A stretch of 5,936 bases of DNA. It comes from Candidatus Sifarchaeum marinoarchaea. GTDB taxonomy: Archaea > Asgardarchaeota > Sifarchaeia > Borrarchaeales > Borrarchaeaceae. The translations under genes were made by a program, and so were the position numbers. This document shows positions 1 through 5,936 of this stretch, one piece after another. A model generated the notes under the pieces. The model saw only the letters and a program-made list of their open reading frames with translations. It was not told the origin of the DNA and did not search any database. Positions within the stretch are counted from its first letter, which is position 1. Each line of letters starts with the position of its first letter. The DNA lies in contig JAECRW010000101.1 of the NCBI GenBank assembly GCA_016294985.1, positions 1-5,936 on the forward strand. Reading direction: 5' to 3'.

Positions 1-199
1 TTAGCGATATTGCGTAATTGCATCTACACTTAATTATCATTGAAAGTAACTATTTCTTAACATTTAAAGTGTTTTTAAAAAGTCATAGAAAGCAATAAAA
101 CAGACTTCCCAAATATCTTAAGGGCTGAATTTGAATTGCAGTTTAACAATCAAATCTCTAGAGACAAGGAATGATACATCCTAGGTGTCAGACTTCCTT

Positions 200-207
200 G
201 GAGGTGA
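200..207 (+). promoter_or_regulatory. Strong Shine-Dalgarno sequence ahead of moaC
   Basis: The sequence GGAGGTGA is an almost perfect anti-SD match. It lies inside the longer possible reading frame that starts at ATG 171, and that ATG has only AAGGA directly abutting it. The strong site therefore argues for initiation downstream. The first in-frame ATG, at 225, is 17 nt away, longer than the usual 5-10 nt. An in-frame ATT at 213 has ideal spacing (5 nt) but is a rare start codon. Confidence 0.55.
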
Positions 208-224
208 TTTTAATTCGCAGTCGT

Positions 225-665
225 ATGATTGATGTTGGTAGTAAATCGGAAATTTATAGAGAGGCACTAGCCGAAGGAGAAATTATTCTAAGTCCTGAAA
301 CGATACAGTTGATAAAGGACAGAAAAGTGGAAAAAGGAGACGTATTTAGTATTTCCGAGATTGCAGCAATATTATCAGCAAAGAAAACACCAGAATTAAT
401 TCCATTTTGTCATCCAATTCCAATAACGAATGTATCCGTTGAATTTGAAGTAGATGTCAACAGTATTTTCGTAAGAGGAAGAGTTAAGAGTATAGGACGA
501 ACAGGAGTTGAGATGGAGGCACTCATGGCAACAGCAACGGCACTATTGAATATTTGGGACATGGTTAAGAAATACGAAAAAGACGACTCCGGGCAATATC
601 CCATTACAAGGGTGAGAGATATTCGAGTTGTGAGTAAGATTAAGAGGAAGATGACTACCAAATGA
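225..665 (+). CDS. moaC: Cyclic pyranopterin monophosphate synthase MoaC
   Basis: MoaC works after the radical-SAM enzyme MoaA and forms cyclic pyranopterin monophosphate, the first stable intermediate of molybdenum or tungsten cofactor synthesis, in the cytoplasm. Numbered from ATG 225 (146 aa), the family landmarks are all visible: MIDVGSK at the N-terminus, KGDVF with the conserved Lys at 37, LIPFCHPIPIT with His63, GVEMEAL with Glu96 and Glu98, and WDMVKKYEKD with Asp112 and Lys115, which match the E. coli active-site Asp128 and Lys131. The ending, with GQYP and a basic RVVSKIKRK tail, is the archaeal form. An ATG at 171 would add 18 residues. I prefer 225 because family members begin at or just before M(V/I)DI and a strong SD lies at 200-207, though its spacing is long. 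The stop overlaps the next gene by 4 bp, so the two are co-transcribed and probably translationally coupled. Function is secure; the start is not. Confidence 0.95.
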   Translation: MIDVGSKSEIYREALAEGEIILSPETIQLIKDRKVEKGDVFSISEIAAILSAKKTPELIPFCHPIPITNVSVEFEVDVNSIFVRGRVKSIGRTGVEMEALMATATALLNIWDMVKKYEKDDSGQYPITRVRDIRVVSKIKRKMTTK

Positions 666-1204
666 CTGATCAACCGTCGACGCCATCTCTTCATAAGAAA
701 GGTATGCCTATACACCTTCATGTGTGTGTAATTGTTGTAAGTGACTCTCGGCATAATCAATTGATTGCAACTGGAGAAACCGATGATGTTTCTGGGAATT
801 TAATAAAAAAATTGGCAAAGGAACATGGGCACTCTGTTTTAAGCCTTGAGTACGTTCCTGACGAAATTGACCAGATTCAAGGCGTTTTGAAGCGATATGG
901 AAGTCAAAATGGCATTGATTTGCTGATTTTCACAGGAGGAACTGGTCTTACAACTCGAGATGTAACCATTGAGGCAGTTACCCCCCTATTAAAGAAGACG
1001 CTTCCTGGTTTTGGTGAGCTATTCCGAAAACTCAGTTTTGATGATATCGGGGCTGCGGCAATGTTAACTCGGGCATTAGCGGGTATATTCAAAGATAAAT
1101 TAATTTTTTGTCTTCCCGGCTCTCCAAACGCAGTTAAATTAGCTATGGAACATTTAATTCTTCTTGAAGCAGGACATATTCTCAAACATATTCGTAATCT
1201 CTAA
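662..1204 (+). CDS. moaB: MoaB/MogA-family molybdopterin adenylyltransferase
   Basis: Proteins of this family bind molybdopterin and activate it by adenylylation before metal insertion; archaeal MoaB does this for molybdenum or tungsten. The 180-aa protein shows the whole MoCF-binding fold: a beta strand VCVIVVSDSR (21-30), YVPDE with Asp67 matching the conserved Asp of E. coli MogA (Asp49), TGGTGLTTRD (91-100) with the glycine loop and the second conserved Asp at 100, then PGFGELFRKLSF (115-126), the AMLTRALAG stretch (133-141), and LPGSPNAVKLAM (151-162). Length is normal for a stand-alone MoaB. The ATG lies inside the moaC stop (ATGA), and GAGG at 644-647 is 14 nt upstream, suggesting translational coupling. 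A later ATG at 704 would remove a 14-residue tail that is variable in the family; it is possible but less likely. MoaB versus MogA cannot be separated by eye, so the symbol is the usual archaeal one. Confidence 0.92.
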   Translation: MTDQPSTPSLHKKGMPIHLHVCVIVVSDSRHNQLIATGETDDVSGNLIKKLAKEHGHSVLSLEYVPDEIDQIQGVLKRYGSQNGIDLLIFTGGTGLTTRDVTIEAVTPLLKKTLPGFGELFRKLSFDDIGAAAMLTRALAGIFKDKLIFCLPGSPNAVKLAMEHLILLEAGHILKHIRNL

Positions 1205-1209
1205 TTCTT

Positions 1210-1226
1210 ACTAATTTTTACATTTG
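1210..1226 (+). terminator. Possible U-rich terminator after moaB
   Basis: Directly after the moaB stop the non-template strand is T-rich (CTAATTTTTACATTT). Archaeal transcription commonly ends at short U-tracts without a stable hairpin, and this gap separates two convergent genes, so termination is expected here. No strong stem-loop is seen. Weak support. Confidence 0.3.
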
Positions 1227-1254
1227 TACATGTTAACTAAAGAAGTTCGTTCGT

Positions 1255-2556
1255 CTAAGATGTTTCTCTAGTTTCTTCTCCTATAAAAAACTCTTTTAAT
1301 TTTTGCAAAGAGATTTTAATGCCTTTAGAACAATATCTTAGTAAAAGGTCCTTTACGGCGCTGGTAAAAGCGCGTCTGCCTCTTACTCTTGTAAAATATC
1401 CCGCAAAATCATTAGGTAGACGGAATTGATCCAATTCTGCTTTTTCAGAGTGTGATTTAACTATTACAATTTCAATGGCTACTCTGTTCCTTCCAACCCC
1501 CCGGCAGAGAATAGAGGCTGGTGTAGAGTCCAGGGCATGGATCAATGTAGTTATAGTGAAAGGCGGTAGGGATGTGCTTCTAAACATGGCAAGAAAACTC
1601 GGCGGTGAGCCAAGCACTTGGATGTAGTCCTTGTGTTTTCGTGAAATTGTAAGTGAAGTGCCATGGGTGATTTCCAAGGGCGCTACCCAGTAGTTTTCAA
1701 GTTCAGTCTCTCTTACAAGCGAGACCGAAAATCCGGCCATAGTGAGGGCACCCGCTAAGCGTTCTACAAAATTCCTTTGGTTTGGCGGTAAAACTAGTGT
1801 TAGACTTATATCAAATCCCGATTGCTCTTTGTTCACATCAATGGAAAATATTGTGTCTCTGCTTAGCTCCATGTGGGATATGAGGGTGTCGAAAAAATGG
1901 TCTATATTGAGGCGTTCAAGAAGTATCCGAATAAAAAACATGGATTTTTTCAATTTGGGAAACTTAAGTTCGATTTCGTTGAAATCTCGTTGTTGAAAAG
2001 CAGCAAAAGGCTTCGTGCTAATTCGAAAAAGGTGCGCTAATTTCTGTTTTTTTGTCACCTTTTTGAGTTGAGGGCGTTCTAAAGTCACCCTCTTGGGTGT
2101 ATTTTTCAACTGGAGTTTGAGATTTGGTGAATTTTCTTTGAGTTGTGCGATTTGTTCTTCAATGAGATTTGGTTCGGCATTCGAATTCTTTAATAATTCA
2201 TTAGCAAGTATACTAGCAGCTGCTGTTGAGACCCAGTTGTCGATACAGAGAAGTAAAGCATCGGTAACGTTTGTGACTTCTATGGTGTGTGTTTGTTGTG
2301 CGATAATAATGCGTTCTCCATTTTTTTCCAGGACATCCATTTTTGTTCCTGCGATGCCAACATAAAACTGTGCAAGATATTCAGGATTATCCAAAGCCTC
2401 TATAAAAGGTACATTGTGATCATACACACCCTTGAAAGCGATATATGGTCCCATAGTGAGGTCAAATTTAAGTAACATAATGGCATTGATGCCGCAGTCT
2501 TTTATAAAATCATACGTCTCATAATCGAGAGGTTCTCCTCTTGTTATAGCCTTCAC
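1255..2556 (-). CDS. Orphan 433-aa protein with possible longin/roadblock-like N-terminus
   Basis: I do not recognise this protein as a whole. Residues about 22-120 begin with a strand INAIMLLKFDLTMGP followed by a second strand YIAFKGVY, then a helix-rich part and a strand RIIIAQQTHTIEV. This resembles the N-termini of archaeal longin or roadblock-like proteins (hydrophobic strand, K-F-D, then GP), which often regulate small GTPases; that link is inference. Residues about 121-180 are a charged, Lys-rich linker (KKVTKKQKLAHLFR). Residues about 195-433 look like a globular alpha/beta domain with strands such as SGFDISLTLVLP and RVAIEIVIVKS and a basic region RVRGRR (390-395). No signal peptide, membrane helix, Walker A motif or metal-binding motif is visible. 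The start is GTG at 2556, with GAGG (2565-2568) 8 nt upstream. It lies downstream of the translin gene on the same strand with a 137-bp gap, so it may share a transcript or have its own promoter. The reading frame is intact. Confidence 0.85.
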   Translation of the reverse strand: MKAITRGEPLDYETYDFIKDCGINAIMLLKFDLTMGPYIAFKGVYDHNVPFIEALDNPEYLAQFYVGIAGTKMDVLEKNGERIIIAQQTHTIEVTNVTDALLLCIDNWVSTAAASILANELLKNSNAEPNLIEEQIAQLKENSPNLKLQLKNTPKRVTLERPQLKKVTKKQKLAHLFRISTKPFAAFQQRDFNEIELKFPKLKKSMFFIRILLERLNIDHFFDTLISHMELSRDTIFSIDVNKEQSGFDISLTLVLPPNQRNFVERLAGALTMAGFSVSLVRETELENYWVAPLEITHGTSLTISRKHKDYIQVLGSPPSFLAMFRSTSLPPFTITTLIHALDSTPASILCRGVGRNRVAIEIVIVKSHSEKAELDQFRLPNDFAGYFTRVRGRRAFTSAVKDLLLRYCSKGIKISLQKLKEFFIGEETRETS

Positions 2557-2564
2557 AAAGGTCG

Positions 2565-2568
2565 CCTC
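2565..2568 (-). promoter_or_regulatory. Shine-Dalgarno site deciding the GTG start at 2556
   Basis: On the minus strand GAGG, within AAAGAGGCGACC, sits 8 nt before GTG 2556. The next in-frame Met codon is residue 27, inside the first predicted beta strand, so GTG is the better start. Confidence 0.5.
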
Positions 2569-2646
2569 TTTGTACTAAAATGCCTTTGACTTCTAGAAAT
2601 AATGTCAGCTGGCGGTCTGGTCCTCGATAAGACGTATTATACTTAC

Positions 2647-2655
2647 TATTTAAGC
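2647..2655 (-). promoter_or_regulatory. Possible TATA box for the orphan gene
   Basis: On the minus strand the sequence GCTTAAATA resembles an archaeal TATA element and lies about 90 nt before GTG 2556, in the 137-bp gap after the translin gene. A start of transcription about 25 nt downstream would leave a leader of about 65 nt. This is only a motif resemblance; co-transcription with the translin gene is the alternative. Confidence 0.25.
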
Positions 2656-2693
2656 ACCACAATTTCCTCTAGCGGCTATATTACCACGTCACT

Positions 2694-3317
2694 TCATTTT
2701 GACTTGTTATTCAACTTTAATAGTTCTGCGAGCAATTTTTCCTGTTGAACTGCGGTTGCAACATCTCCTCTTGTTTTTTCAACGAGACTTCTTCCAATAT
2801 CTACTTTTCGTCTTAACCCTGGCACAATTGCCTTTGGATAATCAAACAACAACAATTCTGAGTATATTTTTTCCATCAGGGAAAGCATACGTTGCATTTC
2901 ATCTATTTTACTAAATCTTAAAGCATCTAGAGCAAATCGTCTTAACTCCCCTATTGCATCACCTAGACCAAGTAAATAGGGTACATAAGGTACTTGGAGT
3001 TCTTCAGGTGAGAGGAATGTATCTTTTTCAATTAAATTTAGCAATATGTTAGCTTCAACATATTCTTGAAAAGCAATAGTCAGATAGGAACTCAAAAAGT
3101 TAGGTGCATTTTCTGCTAGAATTTTTAAATCTTCTAGTTTTTCCATTGCAAGATCTTTTTTGATGCTTGCCTTTTCGTAATTACGTGTATGAACCGCCCG
3201 AATAGATTCTCCGCATAGTCTTACGGTCTCTCGTGAGAGTTTAAGAACTTTCTCACGAAGTATGTCTAGTTCATCTAATCGCGTTCTAATTTTTTCGATT
3301 ATTTCTTCTAGATTCAA
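2694..3317 (-). CDS. Translin/TRAX-family protein, probable RNA-binding ribonuclease
   Basis: The 207-aa, mostly helical protein matches the translin family, whose members form hollow oligomers that bind single-stranded nucleic acid. In animals translin with TRAX makes C3PO, an endoribonuclease, and archaeal homologues form similar RNA-cleaving shells. Visible landmarks are RETVRLCGESIRAVH (29-43), QEYVEANILL (84-93), YLLGLGDAIGELRRFALDAL (114-133) and the C-terminal block FDYPKAIVPGLRRKVDIGRS (158-177). Glu85 and Glu88 (three apart) and Asp120 and Glu124 (four apart) reproduce the catalytic acidic pattern of human TRAX (Glu126/Glu129, Asp193/Glu197), so this is more likely an active enzyme than an inert translin subunit. 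The start codon is TTG at 3317, supported by AGGGGTGA 7 nt upstream; a near-N-terminal amphipathic helix (LEEIIEKIRTRLDELDIL) follows at once. It is divergent from the geranylgeranyl reductase-family gene. Family assignment is firm; activity and RNA target are inferred. Confidence 0.88.
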   Translation of the reverse strand: MNLEEIIEKIRTRLDELDILREKVLKLSRETVRLCGESIRAVHTRNYEKASIKKDLAMEKLEDLKILAENAPNFLSSYLTIAFQEYVEANILLNLIEKDTFLSPEELQVPYVPYLLGLGDAIGELRRFALDALRFSKIDEMQRMLSLMEKIYSELLLFDYPKAIVPGLRRKVDIGRSLVEKTRGDVATAVQQEKLLAELLKLNNKSK

Positions 3318-3324
3318 AAACTCT

Positions 3325-3332
3325 TCACCCCT
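3325..3332 (-). promoter_or_regulatory. Shine-Dalgarno site deciding the TTG start at 3317
   Basis: On the minus strand AGGGGTGA lies 7 nt before TTG 3317, the best-placed ribosome binding site in the window. It makes TTG the convincing start: the next in-frame Met is residue 58, well inside the domain. Confidence 0.65.
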
Positions 3333-3412
3333 TTAAAACATTGATAATGTTTACGTGCAGGAGATATTTTTAATTCTATCTACAAAAAATTTGTGAGTTG
3401 CAAAGCTACTCA

Positions 3413-3426
3413 GTTTTAAATATAAT
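3413..3426 (-). promoter_or_regulatory. Probable TATA box for the translin gene
   Basis: On the minus strand ATTATATTTAAAAC is the most TATA-like stretch in the divergent gap. It lies about 100 nt before the TTG start, giving a leader of about 70 nt if transcription begins about 25 nt downstream. The core is nearly symmetric, so it could also serve the other direction, but it would then be about 170 nt from the reductase gene. Motif resemblance only. Confidence 0.3.
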
Positions 3427-3508
3427 CATAAAACAAAGATAATTTGCACCTTCGGAAGTGTTAGAAAAATCTTAAAAAATACTCAACACTTCATTTCGCT
3501 AGATTATT

Positions 3509-3523
3509 TCAAAGCTAAATATT
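3509..3523 (+). promoter_or_regulatory. Possible BRE/TATA element for the geranylgeranyl reductase-family gene
   Basis: The sequence TCAAAGCTAAATATT combines a purine-containing BRE-like part with a TATA-like CTAAATAT. Transcription about 25 nt downstream would start near 3545, leaving a leader of about 45 nt before ATG 3592, or about 20 nt before ATG 3568. The surroundings are very AT-rich, so chance matches are likely. Confidence 0.25.
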
Positions 3524-3581
3524 GATGATATTTATCCTAAATTGAGTAACTTCTCAGAAATTGCAAAATGGATATTTTTTT

Positions 3582-3586
3582 GGTGA
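3582..3586 (+). promoter_or_regulatory. Shine-Dalgarno site favouring the ATG at 3592
   Basis: GGTGA is placed 5 nt before ATG 3592. The upstream in-frame ATG at 3568 has no SD-like sequence before it (TTGCAAA). This favours the shorter protein, whose N-terminus MIYDCIVVGAG is the usual form for the family. Confidence 0.5.
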
Positions 3587-3591
3587 AAAAT

Positions 3592-4953
3592 ATGATTTAT
3601 GATTGTATCGTTGTTGGTGCGGGGACAGGAGGCACTACAGCCGCAAGAACACTGGCAATAAAGGGCCATAAAGTGTTACTGATAGACAGAAAGAAGAAAG
3701 AGGTCGTAGGGGACAAAGTTTGTGGAGATGCTATAGGAAAACATCATTTTGATACATTAAACAAACTAATAGGATTACGTTACCCTACACAAGATGAATG
3801 CGAGGCAAATATAGATGGAATTGATGTAATTTCCCCAGATAAAGAGACTATATTAAAAATTCAGGGAGAAGGCACCAAAGGCTATATGATAAACCGCCTT
3901 AAATTCGGTCAGAGACTATTGGATGCCACAATAGATACAGGAGTAGAGTTCTTAGATAAAACTTCAGTTATTTCACCAATTTTCAAAGGCAACTTCATTA
4001 ATGGTGTCTTAACACGCTCTTTAGACAGCGGAGAAAAAAAAGAGATACGAGGGCAGGCGGTGATTGATGCAAGTGGAGTTACAGCGGTAGTTCGTAGAAA
4101 ACTTCCTAATCATAACATAGAAAGAAATGTGAAAAAAGAAGATATGATTGTTTGCTTTAGAGAAATAAGGGATCTTACTCGTGAAATTGATGATCCGAAT
4201 TTCTGTAAGATATATCTGACGCAAAATATAGCACCTGGAGGGTATGTGTGGGTATTTCCAGAAGGTATGACACGAGTCAATGTAGGCTTAGGATTACAAA
4301 ATGTAGCTAGTAATCCACATCCACGCCAGCAATTGTATGAATCTGTATTATCAGACTCCCTTTTCGAAGGTTCAAAAGTAGTACATAAAGGTGGTGGCAT
4401 CGTACCAACAAGGCGGCCTATTTGGTCACAGGTTGCAAATGGCTTGTTAATAGTGGGCGATGCTGCATGTCAAGTTAATCCAATTCATGGTGGTGGAATC
4501 GGTCCTTCAATGATGGGCGGCTATTTAGCGGCTACTACTATAGATCATGCGTTTGAGAAGGGCAACCTCTCAGAGAGAGGACTTTGGGAATACAATGTCG
4601 AATACATGAAAGGTTATGGTGCGAAGCAAGCGGGGTTAGATCTCTTTCGTCTATTTTTGCAGCAAACGCCTGATGACGAACTGAACTATGGGATGAAACA
4701 TCGCTTACTAAAAGAAGATGATATTTTAAGCGCAAGTTTAGGAGAAGATCTTGTATTAAACCTTACTGAAAAGGTGAAACGTTTTTTCAGTGGAATTGGA
4801 AAGCTGGGACTTCTTAATCGACTAAGAAAAATATCAACAAAAATGAAAGAAATTAAAGGACTGTTCCAGAACTATCCGTCTCCTGAACAATTTAAGGCAT
4901 GGAAATCAGAGGTTGAAAGCATATACAAAGACACCTGGGAGATCCTAGGTTAA
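3592..4953 (+). CDS. Geranylgeranyl reductase-family FAD-dependent oxidoreductase
   Basis: This family saturates the double bonds of geranylgeranyl chains; in archaea the usual substrate is digeranylgeranylglycerophospholipid, giving the phytanyl chains of membrane lipids. Numbered from ATG 3592 (453 aa), the protein opens with the Rossmann FAD-binding motif GAGTGG (9-14) ending in an acidic LLIDRK strand (29-34). Then come KVCGDAIG with Cys44, which matches the Cys of the active-site loop in the Sulfolobus enzyme, VIDASGV (157-163), PGGYVWVFPEG (215-225), which is the lipid-cavity YxWxFP signature, GGGIVPTRRP (267-276), and the second FAD motif VGDAACQVNP followed by HGGGIG (288-304). The helical C-terminal part (about 340-453) is typical in length, and the protein appears complete. 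Related plant and bacterial reductases act on chlorophyll or menaquinone side chains, so the exact substrate is inferred. An ATG at 3568 would add eight residues but lacks a ribosome binding site. It is transcribed alone, divergent from the translin gene. Confidence 0.92.
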   Translation: MIYDCIVVGAGTGGTTAARTLAIKGHKVLLIDRKKKEVVGDKVCGDAIGKHHFDTLNKLIGLRYPTQDECEANIDGIDVISPDKETILKIQGEGTKGYMINRLKFGQRLLDATIDTGVEFLDKTSVISPIFKGNFINGVLTRSLDSGEKKEIRGQAVIDASGVTAVVRRKLPNHNIERNVKKEDMIVCFREIRDLTREIDDPNFCKIYLTQNIAPGGYVWVFPEGMTRVNVGLGLQNVASNPHPRQQLYESVLSDSLFEGSKVVHKGGGIVPTRRPIWSQVANGLLIVGDAACQVNPIHGGGIGPSMMGGYLAATTIDHAFEKGNLSERGLWEYNVEYMKGYGAKQAGLDLFRLFLQQTPDDELNYGMKHRLLKEDDILSASLGEDLVLNLTEKVKRFFSGIGKLGLLNRLRKISTKMKEIKGLFQNYPSPEQFKAWKSEVESIYKDTWEILG

Positions 4954-4992
4954 TAATCTCTTTATGTGTTTTGAGTGCATTGGTCTTTTGAC

Positions 4993-5013
4993 GATCTTAA
5001 AAGTTTAGAGATC
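4993..5013. repeat. Short inverted repeat at a convergent gene junction
   Basis: GATCTTAAA (4993-5001) pairs with TTTA (5004-5007) and AGATC (5009-5013), with one bulged G at 5008 and a very tight loop, or a 4-nt loop if the inner pair opens. It lies 40 bp past the reductase stop and reaches the stop codon of the minus-strand gene, so it could fold in transcripts from both sides and act as a bidirectional terminator or RNA end. The stem is AT-rich and weak; chance is a real alternative. Confidence 0.25.
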
Positions 5014-5936
5014 TATCGACGAACTCTGTATTTCCTTTTTTTGCCCTTTTTCTTTTTCTTCTTGGGAGGTGGAGGTGCCTCTTCGGGTGAAATTTCTTCT
5101 TCAGGTGTTGGAATGACCTCTTCCTCAGCAATTGGTATTTCTCCTTCCTTCGAGATTGGTTCAGGCTCTTTAATTCTCTTCTTACGTCTTAGTATTTCAG
5201 AAATTGGCTTCAATTCTTTTCGTTGAAATAGATAATAAATACCAAGACCTCCGCCGATGAATACTATCCCCAATATTAAAGAAGATACTATTACTGTGAG
5301 GGGTTGTGGAATTATATTACCTAAAAACGAGGAAGGTGTATCTTGTTGGGCAAGCCAAGAAAAGATGTTTTGCCAAAGACGTGCATTATCTTTTGATTGA
5401 TACCATGTAATATCAGATTTAGCGGGCTTGACGTCACTAAACATACGTGTTGAACCACAGAGGACGATGCGAGACTGACCCACTATAGATGCAACTAGCC
5501 AAGCGGGTTGGCTACTTCCTTCCAATCCTGCGAGAGAGTAGTTACTTCCTGTTGCAATCACTTTATTGGGGTCGTTATCCTCAACCCAAATAGAATGTGT
5601 GACAATCTCCTTGATACTATTTGCGATAGGACTACTTTCCCTCAATTCTTCGCGAGAAACACTGATTTGCGTGGAAATTTCATTTAGGTTTCGTTCTTCG
5701 TCAAAAATTACCTGTCGGGAAAAGCGAGCATCAGTATATTGTGCGTTATCTATTATATCATTCAAATTAGATGATTTACCACGAGGATCACCAAGTAAGA
5801 AAAGATACCACCATTTTCAAGATATTCAGAGATCGCTAAAAGTTCCTGAATATTAAATGAGCGGTCTGGATTTCCAATAACAAGGATGTCTACACCAAGA
5901 AGAGATGTCTCGGTAAAACGTTGATTGTTTAAAAAA
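5013..5936 (-). CDS. C-terminal part of a single-pass membrane protein, frameshifted; DUF4350/IFT52-like
   Basis: The gene enters from beyond the right edge, so its N-terminus is missing. From 5935 one frame reads a strand VDILVIGNPDR, a helix IQELLAISEYLENGG, then IF; the frame one base back continues FLLGDPRGKSSNLNDIIDN. Together they form one continuous glutamine-amidotransferase-like fold of the DUF4350/GldG/IFT52 type, so a base is missing at the T-run (5800-5803). The TTG at 5765 is therefore not a real start. Counting from that TTG, residues 88-107 (a strand plus GSTRMFSD) and DNARLWQNIFSWLAQQ (126-141) close the domain. A membrane helix follows (about 156-180, LTVIVSSLILGIVFIGGG), then a cytoplasmic tail with a basic stretch RRKKR (193-197), a Glu/Pro-rich part (200-234) and a Lys-rich end (235-250). 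By the positive-inside rule the folded domain faces out. The role is unknown; similar proteins accompany ABC-type transporters, but none is visible here. The frame break may be a sequencing error or a true mutation. Confidence 0.72.

Noticed and set aside
1..170. Possible gene fragment at the left edge or a promoter for moaC
   Set aside because: The edge trinucleotide TTA could be a minus-strand stop, but that frame hits other stops within about 35 bases. Several AT-rich stretches (for example TTTAAAAA near 74) look TATA-like, yet none stands out from the background.
410..760. Minus-strand open frame opposite moaC and the moaB start
   Set aside because: It is a shadow of two convincingly conserved genes; its protein has no recognisable domain and spans the gene junction.
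1221..1236. Small palindromic words (TGTACA, ACATGT) between the convergent genes
   Set aside because: They overlap each other and are too short to form a stable hairpin or a convincing operator.
4975..5226. Plus-strand open frame with a Phe-rich and Gly/Ser-rich protein
   Set aside because: It is the antisense of the Lys- and Glu/Pro-rich tail of the minus-strand membrane protein. The Phe run comes from AAA/AAG lysine codons read backwards.
5762..5819. Programmed -1 ribosomal frameshift at the T-run
   Set aside because: No X XXY YYZ slippery heptamer or clear downstream pseudoknot is seen. Slipping back at TTT would need pairing with CTT. A missing base or sequencing error at the homopolymer explains it more simply.
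1..5936. CRISPR array, tRNA, rRNA, insertion sequence or defence system
   Set aside because: No regularly spaced repeats, cloverleaf, rRNA-like block, transposase or terminal inverted repeats were seen, and no gene carries a recognisable defence domain.

Overview
The window is AT-rich and looks archaeal. It carries a translin/TRAX-family protein, an FAD-dependent geranylgeranyl reductase-family protein of the type that saturates isoprenoid chains of archaeal lipids, a MoaC with the archaeal-type C-terminus (WDMVKKYEKD...GQYP), and several genes preceded by strong Shine-Dalgarno (SD) sequences, some with GTG or TTG starts. An Asgard or related lineage is possible, because the orphan protein at 1255-2556 has an N-terminus resembling longin/roadblock-like domains common there. 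That placement is inference only; no rRNA or other phylogenetic marker is present.

Layout. Positions 1-170 hold no supportable gene. Next on the plus strand is a two-gene molybdenum/tungsten cofactor unit, moaC then a moaB/mogA-family gene, joined by a 4-bp ATGA overlap (225-1204). A short T-rich convergent gap follows. Two minus-strand genes come next: an orphan 433-aa protein (1255-2556, GTG start) and, 137 bp upstream of it, a translin-family protein (2694-3317, TTG start). A divergent intergenic region of about 270 bp (3318-3591) separates the translin gene from the plus-strand geranylgeranyl reductase-family gene (3592-4953). A 59-bp convergent gap with a small inverted repeat leads to the C-terminal part of a single-pass membrane protein on the minus strand (5013 to beyond 5936).

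How the genes relate. moaC and moaB act in the same pathway: MoaC takes part in making the cyclic pyranopterin precursor, and MoaB/MogA adenylylates molybdopterin before metal insertion. The reductase is expected to act on membrane lipid precursors. The translin homologue keeps the acidic residue pattern of the catalytic TRAX subunit, so it is probably an active RNase. No shared pathway links these last genes; the neighbourhood looks like ordinary chromosomal housekeeping rather than a mobile or defence island.

The least ordinary points are: (1) a clear one-base frameshift in the membrane-protein gene at a four-base homopolymer (5800-5803), so the apparent TTG start at 5765 is an artefact and the gene runs off the window; (2) the orphan protein with a longin-like N-terminus and an unrecognised C-terminal two thirds; (3) a single archaeal translin polypeptide with the TRAX-like acidic quartet.
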